Shown here: positions 57,472-64,000 of the stretch, one piece after another | Layout: each line of letters starts with the position of its first letter | How positions within the stretch are numbered: position 1 is the stretch's first letter | Program-made: the position numbers and the translations under genes | The notes under the pieces: model-generated | The model's input: the letters and a program-made list of their open reading frames with translations, nothing else | Told to the model about the DNA's origin: nothing | Database searches by the model: none | Assembly: GCA_003290165.1 (NCBI GenBank) | Contig: QNQO01008326.1 | Coordinates: 404,001-468,000 of the forward strand | From: Berberis thunbergii | Taxonomy: Eukaryota; Streptophyta; Magnoliopsida; Ranunculales; Berberidaceae | DNA length: 64,000 bases | Direction: 5' to 3'

Positions 57472-60400
57472 TTACTTTTTTGTGTATGATAGATATGGCT
57501 CTTGGGCAATAGTTAGAACATCAGGCCTTTCTGCTTGGTTGTAGGTTAAACATCGGCGTATCAACTCCTGCATAACAGCGGAAAATACAATATTTGAATA
57601 CTTGAACTGAAAGCTTTGAAAATTTGTAGTATTCTAGATCTGTTGTATAAACCAAAAGCCTAATGCGTAACGAAAATCCATCTTGGGACTTTGACAGATG
57701 GTGAATCTCCAAGAAAGTACTAGATAGGATTAAATTACATTTACCCGTTTCATTTTCAAAGTTCAACTTCATTTTATCGTTTTATATACTCGAATGTCGC
57801 CCCAAATACAGATGGCTTAGGATTAGTTTTCACCCTATAGTAAGAATCCAAATCACAAAGGAAACTAATCAGTTGTTAATTCAAGGGTGAAGAACCTTAC
57901 TTTCGCCTCACTTGAGACAGCAGGCCGTGAAGGGAAGTCCACCTTGCGCGCTTTAATGATTGTGTCCTCACGGAGTATCCTCTCTTGTGTCTGGTCGTGC
58001 CCAAAAGGGCGTTTACCAAAGAGCATTTGGTAAAAAGAACACCAGCTGACCAAACATCAACCTGTTTCCAGAGTGATTGGATGAGAACAGTGAAATAGTA
58101 TAAAAAAAATATATAAATAAAAAGTAAATATCTTGATCCATTGTACTAGTACGACATGATGTATACTAAGTCTCAATACTTGAACGTTATAGTGATGGAG
58201 GAAAAGAGAAAAAAAAAAAGTCCCTCCATCCTCCACCCATTCACTTCCTAGTCCTACTCTTCCTCATTCAAACTATTTCACTTTCTCAAAATTTAGTTCT
58301 ATCTTTCCCCTTGTTCAAAATTTAGTTTACTCCCCCTTACTCTTGCTGCACTGCTGAAGTGCCAACCAACAGCATATTGAATTTTCACACAAAAATCAAA
58401 TATTGTTGACATTAAAAGTCAAAATGAACCAAGAACTGAAAACCCAACCTTCTCAAGTAATGATGATAATAGGTCTCAGTAAAGAATCATCCCCCCCCCA
58501 CACACACACACACACACACACCTTCCTCTTCTCTGACTGAGGCACAGCCGCACAAGTACTAACATAAATCTAGTTTATACTCACTGAAGGTTTTCTGAGC
58601 TGCTAAACCCAAGAGAGGATAAACTGCAGTTGTCAGGTTCATAAGGAGAAGAGTATAGGAATGACTTGCTAAAGATTACTTTGCCATATGGACGTGATGC
58701 AAACTTTGCAAGCGGGTTTAGGGTTTGACTTTAATGTCGGGATCATGTTGAGAATCTTCCAAGCTGTTCACATCTGTAGATATCCTCTCTAGGAATAAAT
58801 CATCCACAGTGATCTTAATATCCTCAAAGATTTTTTGTTTCTCTCCTTCCAGATATCCTAAATCACAAACTGAAACCCTCTTTACCAGTCACACCCCCAC
58901 CCCTTGAGCTTCATTGTAATCATCTTCTAATTATCAGTCGACTCAAACTTACAAAAATAATAATAATAACAGTAATAAAATAAATAAATAGTAATCAGCT
59001 CTTTCCAGAATTACATTGAAGGTGGGTATGTTTCCGATTAAGGAGGACCAATGAGCTCCTGCTGGTGCATTGAGATCTGATATTATGGGTACAAATTCTT
59101 GATATAGGTCATTATCTTGGACAAATATTATAAGTTCTCTTTGGTTATTTTGCTCAAACAAAATATATACTTATTGACCAAAGATTACAAGTTTTCTTAA
59201 GTCATTCGCTTAAATAAAATATATACTTATTTTCAACAGTAGAGATACAAAACTCTATGAAGTTGTAAACTAGCATGTGATTTCTGCATGGCAGGAATGC
59301 CAAGCAGTGTTTCTTTCTACCCAACTCCGATATGGACAATGGTCAGGGAAACTAACCTTTGATGATATGAATGGTGTCTTGCTAAGCTCAAAACATTCTG
59401 GGGGCAAGTACCTGCAAATGAAGAAAATCAAACTTTTAAAATTGTTGAGTCAATAAATGCAAAATAACAAAGTATCTATGTAAATGTACATACACATACA
59501 TCCATTCAGATATTTAAATATGACTTTGAATTGTTTCTTCGACAAATAGAAGAGAATAATGTATTGAGTAGTATGGGTCATATGTGTCTGTGTGTAAAAA
59601 ACAAAGATGTATTGAGAAGTGATTACAAAGAAAAGATGCACAAGGAAGGCTAACATAACCCAACACACGCAAGCAACAAGGATGCACAAACATGGACACA
59701 ACAAGCCGATTAGACAATTTCCAAAACACTAGGAGTCGGCGACATGTCAAACTTTTTTTAATGTTAAAAAAATTGTGAACAAAAACAATGATGAATAATC
59801 CAAGAGGGATGGAGTTGATGCTCCCACATCTATAGTATGAGTAGTTGAAGCAAGACATAAAACATCTAAATACGTTATGATGCATAATTTGTAAACATTC
59901 AAGAAGCACACATGATGATACAACAGTAAAAACATAAATTGATAGTTTTATACATAACTCAAAAGTATTAACTTAACGTCTCAATCATACTTGATTTTTA
60001 CTATTGCCATCTTACATCAGGTGTTGTTTGCACCCAGAATGTGGGCACCCACAGGTTACAAAAAATTGTCCAGGGACGTCTTGACCGTGTCCTATACGTG
60101 TCTCACCGATCAAGTCTCATTGATACGTTGACCACGCATCCAAGTTGGACTCGCAAATGTGAATTTTTTCAAAGAGTCCATGCACACCCTTGGCAGTATC
60201 TATTATCCTGATAAGAGGGTCTACAAAAAAAAGTGCAGAAAGCCAATTAAAACAGATCTCAATGAGTGAGTAACAACATAGCCCTCAAGAAGGATCCCTC
60301 TGAACTCCACAAATCCTAGACACTAAGTAAACAACTAACGTCTTCAAGCATGCTCCAAGATGCTCCAACAAACGTTATGTTTTATTAAGAGGCAAACCCC

Positions 60401-63400
60401 AAATAAGAATCCACGTTATCTCCATGATGACCTTCATACCCACCACCCATTTTCTCGAACACGCTTTTATCTTGTCTAACCAAGCATGCTATCAGAAGTG
60501 CACGGAACCAGCCTCAGTCCCAATTTGTCCACGTTCTTCCAGAATCCCTTTTGTGCTTTCAACTTCTGAAAACATCAACCACCCTCTGATATTGAAGAAT
60601 TTGAATGGACGAATAAGGTAAACCCACTTATGTTAACCAAGTATCATCTGATGTATCTTCCAATTTGCCTCATCTCGTAAAGAATGCTTTAATAATTGTT
60701 CTCATAATGATTACATTGTTCAACTTCACAAGCCCCTTTATCCCTTAACAGCCACTCTTACGCTTTGAAGCCTTATTGGTAATCTTGAATCTCTTCATCC
60801 TATTTCTCCTTTTCTCATTTATGTGCACTTCATTGTCAATGTTTTCTTTTTTCACACAAAATACGATTTTATAGTTGAATATTGTCTATTCAAGTCAGTG
60901 TTTCGGACCATCCAATGTAGTTAAGGCGTTGAGGCAGACAGACCTGAAAACACCTTAGGCATGAGGCGTGAGGCATAAGGCAAAGCGGACGCCTCACTTA
61001 GGCGGTCTTAACTTTTTTGAAAGATTTTTTTATAATAAATTGAAACATATTAGCATAATATTATACATTATCATTTTGATAAGTATCATAAGTGACACAA
61101 CTACCTAGAATCGAAATATTTAAAAAAAATTAATAATAAAATAAAACATATCTGCATAATATTATTCATCATCATTTTGATAAGTATCATAAGCAAATAT
61201 GTACAAAAAGTGACACAACTACCTAGAAACGAAATGAAAATATAATAAAGTAGCATAACATAGTGAAAAAATGCACTACATAAGTGTCAAGTAACTTGCA
61301 AACATCCACTAAATCATTAAAAATCAATAACTTGAGAATATTGAATATTTGTTAGAAGAAATTGTTGATAAAAATCTACAAGTATAATCACTATTGGTAT
61401 TCCAAAAACATAAAAATCATTGAACTAAGCTATGAAAAATCAAGATTGATGTTGATCACAAACATGGTATGTTTTTCCAAAAAGTAATATACAAAGTGAC
61501 AAATTTATCAAAACTTAAAAACATTTTATCTTGTTTTTATCAGATTGATCAAATATTACACCAATAAACATAAAACCTTATTATAGAGCGGGTTGCAACC
61601 TTTTTTGCTGCAATTAGGCTGCAAATGGGCTGAAAATGGGTTGCAATTGGGCTGCCTACAACCTGTTTTTGGGTTGAGGCAGTGAGGCAGGGCGGTCTGA
61701 GGCGGCCGCCTCATTTTACCACACCGCATTGCCTCACTTTGAGGCAGAATTTTGTAAAAACGCCTTCAGGCGCAGCGGGCCTTGACTACACTGGGACCAT
61801 CATCAAAGTATATTTCTCCTTGCATATTTAATGTGTTGCATGTTGAAATTAATAACGGATGGATACTTGGTTTAGCAATTTTAGTGAAGAAACTATCCAC
61901 AACATATTGTGACAATCAAGCATACACCTTCATGCAAACAATCTGGTTTATGGTGGACGGATAATGCATGTCAAGGAAGGTTGATTGTTACTTCAATTGA
62001 GGCCTAGGCTTTGAAGCCTTATTGGTAATCTTGAATCTCTTCATCCTATTTCTCCTTTTTCTCATTTATGTGCACTTCATTGTCAATGTTTTCTTTTTTC
62101 ACACAAAATACGATTTTATAGTTGAATATTGTCTATTCAAGTCAGTGTTTCGGACCATCCATTGTAGTTAAGGCGTTGAGGCAGACAGACCTGAAAACAC
62201 CTTAGGCATGAGGCGTGAGGCATAAGGCAAAGCGGACGCCTCACTTAGGCGGTCTTAACTTTTTGAAAGATTTTTTTATAATAAATTGAAACATATTAGC
62301 ATAATATTATACATTATCATTTTGATAAGTATCATAAGTGACACAACTACCTAGAATCGAAATATTTAAAAAAAATTATAATAAAATAAAACATATCTGC
62401 ATAATATTATTCATCATCATTTTGATAAGTATCATAAGCAAATATGTACAAAAAGTGACACAACTACCTAGAAACGAAATGAAAATATAATAAAGTAGCA
62501 TAACATAGTGAAAAAATGCACTACATAAGTGTCAAGTAACTTGCAAACATCCACTAAATCATTAAAAATCAATAACTTGAGAATATTGAATATTTGTTAG
62601 AAGAAATTGTTGATAAAAATCTACAAGTATAATCACTATTGGTATTCCAAAAACATAAAAATCATTGAACTAAGCTATGAAAAATCAAGATTGATGTTGA
62701 TCACAAACATGGTATGTTTTTCCAAAAAGTAATATACAAAGTGACAAATTTATCAAAACTTAAAAACATTTTATCTTGTTTTTATCAGATTGATCAAATA
62801 TTACACCAATAAACATAAAACCTTATTATAGAGCGGGTTGCAACCTTTTTTGCTGCAATTAGGCTGCAAATGGGCTGAAAATGGGTTGCAATTGGGCTGC
62901 CTACAACCTGTTTTTGGGTTGAGGCAGTGAGGCAGGGCGGTCTGAGGCGGCCGCCTCATTTTACCACACCGCATTGCCTCACTTTGAGGCAGAATTTTGT
63001 AAAAACGCCTTCAGGCGCAGCGGGCCTTGACTACACTGGGACCATCATCAAAGTATATTTCTCCTTGCATATTTAATGTGTTGCATGTTGAAATTAATAA
63101 CGGATGGATACTTGGTTTAGCAATTTTAGTGAAGAAACTATCCACAACATATTGTGACAATCAAGCATACACCTTCATGCAAACAATCTGGTTTATGGTG
63201 GACGGATAATGCATGTCAAGGAAGGTTGATTGTTACTTCAATTGAGGCCTAGCTTTGAGTAAGCTAATAGTTAAATTAAACCAAATATAAAAATCAGCTA
63301 GGTATCTTATTGGTAGATATTTATCTGGTGGTTGATTTTAACTTTGTCTACCATATGCATGTCTTATTCATCTGCCCCAACTTGGGAGAATTGACAAAGT

Positions 63401-64000
63401 TCTTTATTTCATGCTTTTGTTGTCTTTATTTTACATTGGGTCTCTTTCCTTAGGTGTCATATAATTATTTTCAGAACAGGATGTAAAATAAAAATTAAAC
63501 AAAAACTTCTAGATATTGAAAATACAAGAAGATGTGATATTCCACTTACCAATATGTGCCAGCACCCTGGGATGTAAGTTCCATACCCTGGGACCCAACA
63601 TCATCCTCTACTATCTTGCTTAGACCAAAATCAGTCACCTTTGCAACACCAACCTCATCAAATAGAACATTCCCAGGCTTCAAATCATAATGGATAATTT
63701 TTTGTGTTCTTTTGTTCAAATATACAAGGCCTTGAAATATCTGAACAATGACAATTCTTGCTTCCCTCTCTGGAAGTATAGGTGTTGCTTTAAGAATTGC
63801 GTCAAGATCTTTCCCTGAGTCACAGAAGGGACGAACATGGTAAGAATTCATGACTGCAGTGAATAGCTTGTTCTGTGCAATTTCTGTATGGTTTCCCCTT
63901 TTCTTTCCAACAAATATATAAGAGCAATAAATAGAACATCAAACAGGTCATCAAAGAAACAGAATTACCACTGCAATACTCTAAGATGGTGCAAAATGTG
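57472..64000 (-). CDS. TSL: TOUSLED-like Ser/Thr kinase, 3' part, with a 1-nt frameshift
   Basis: Five minus-strand exons are visible: 64000-63969 (partial), 63814-63550, 59411-59357, 58061-57901 and 57567-57472 (stop). They encode the catalytic domain of TOUSLED, a nuclear kinase linked to replication, chromatin and organ development. They read TFCTILEYCSGKDLDAILKA, IIHYDLKPGNVLFDE, VAKVTDFGLSKIVEDDVGSQ, YLPPECFELSKTPFISSK, GKRPFGHDQTQERILREDTI and the tail EPYLSYTKK. In the fourth exon the T-run at 58032-58036 has five T where LFYQM needs six. The exon is 161 nt instead of 162, and everything after VDVWSAGVLF is out of frame. No other lesion is seen. The lost base may be an assembly error in a homopolymer or a real knockout. 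The 5' half lies outside the window. Confidence 0.9.
58070..59356 (-). other. TOUSLED-like intron (between the 55-nt and 161-nt exons)
   Basis: It is non-coding. Apart from the CA repeat and A/T-rich low complexity, nothing was recognised. Confidence 0.6.
58490..58523. repeat. C-run plus (CA)n microsatellite
   Basis: A run of Cs is followed by about 12 CA repeats in a TOUSLED-like gene intron. Confidence 0.9.
59412..60761 (-). other. TOUSLED-like large intron, 3' portion
   Basis: No exon is seen. A minus ORF at 59514-59909 and a plus ORF at 60424-60621 have no recognisable family. Confidence 0.45.
60913..61793. mobile_element. hAT-like element, first tandem copy
   Basis: The ends CAATGTAGTTAAGGC and GCCTTGACTACACTG-like are inverted repeats. 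They are flanked by a perfect 8-bp duplication GGACCATC (60905-60912 and 61794-61801). Subterminal GAGGC and GGCGG motifs are clustered at both ends. It is 881 bp with no transposase. Confidence 0.88.
62160..63038. mobile_element. hAT-like element, second tandem copy
   Basis: It has the same ends and the same GGACCATC flanks (62152-62159 and 63039-63046). It arose by segmental duplication of the first copy plus its flanks, not by a new insertion, because the surrounding host DNA is duplicated too. Confidence 0.88.
63253..63549 (-). other. TOUSLED-like large intron, 5' end
   Basis: This is intronic DNA next to the 265-nt exon. The donor GTAAGT is on minus at 63549-63544. Confidence 0.7.

Larger units (their letters stand above)
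60762..63252. repeat. 1.25-kb near-identical tandem duplication in TOUSLED-like intron
   Basis: The unit beginning GCTTTGAAGCCTTATTGGTA at 60762 repeats from 62008. The two copies (about 60762-62007 and 62008-63252) are offset by about 1,245 bp and differ by only a few bases and 1-nt indels. Each contains the hAT element described separately. Confidence 0.95.

Noticed and set aside
61782..63209. Two identical 60-codon ORFs
   Set aside because: They lie in the duplicated intron segment across a hAT end and have no recognisable protein content.

Overview
This window reads as nuclear DNA of a eudicot plant. It has intron-containing nuclear genes for a plasma-membrane syntaxin, a plastid ferrochelatase, a GT47 glycosyltransferase and TOUSLED kinase. 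It also has plant-type transposons of almost every class and a decayed block of chloroplast-derived DNA. The species cannot be named from sequence alone.

Layout. 1-7.84 kb is a mosaic of chloroplast fragments in scrambled order and orientation (psbI, psbD, ndhB, rpoC2, ndhA, accD, ycf2, a second psbD, trnA/23S rRNA, psaA, rpl20, rps18). All coding parts are broken, and one fragment (psaA) is split by a small LTR element (TRIM). 8.49-10.02 kb is a hAT-type DNA transposon with a perfect 8-bp target duplication that carries part of an auxin response factor gene. 10-18 kb has no convincing gene. It holds a SINE with long target duplications, a degenerate satellite-like field whose clearest part repeats every ~205 bp as an A-B dimer, and a hAT MITE. 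18.74-23.67 kb is a full-length but inactivated Ty1/copia retrotransposon with 5-bp target duplications.

Genes. SYP132-like syntaxin spans 24.77-38.30 kb on + (13 coding exons, 305 aa). Two of its introns are swollen to 4.2 and 5.8 kb by LINE, LTR and hAT sequence. A GT47/exostosin-family glycosyltransferase lies at 40.44-42.77 kb on - (3 exons, 490 aa). A ferrochelatase lies at 50.16-52.93 kb on + (9 exons, 487 aa). The 3' part of a TOUSLED-like kinase gene lies at 57.47-64.0 kb on -. It carries a 1-nt homopolymer deletion in the kinase domain and a 1.25-kb tandem duplication inside an intron.

Between the genes lie three foldback Mutator-like MITEs of one family (9-bp target duplications), a second TRIM, two copies of a TAGGGCTGAA-ended hAT MITE, a TIR element carrying PPR gene fragments, and tRNA-derived SINEs. 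The genes have no operon-like relationship; each is an independent nuclear gene. The main biological story is gene-fragment capture by DNA transposons and nested insertion around conserved housekeeping genes.
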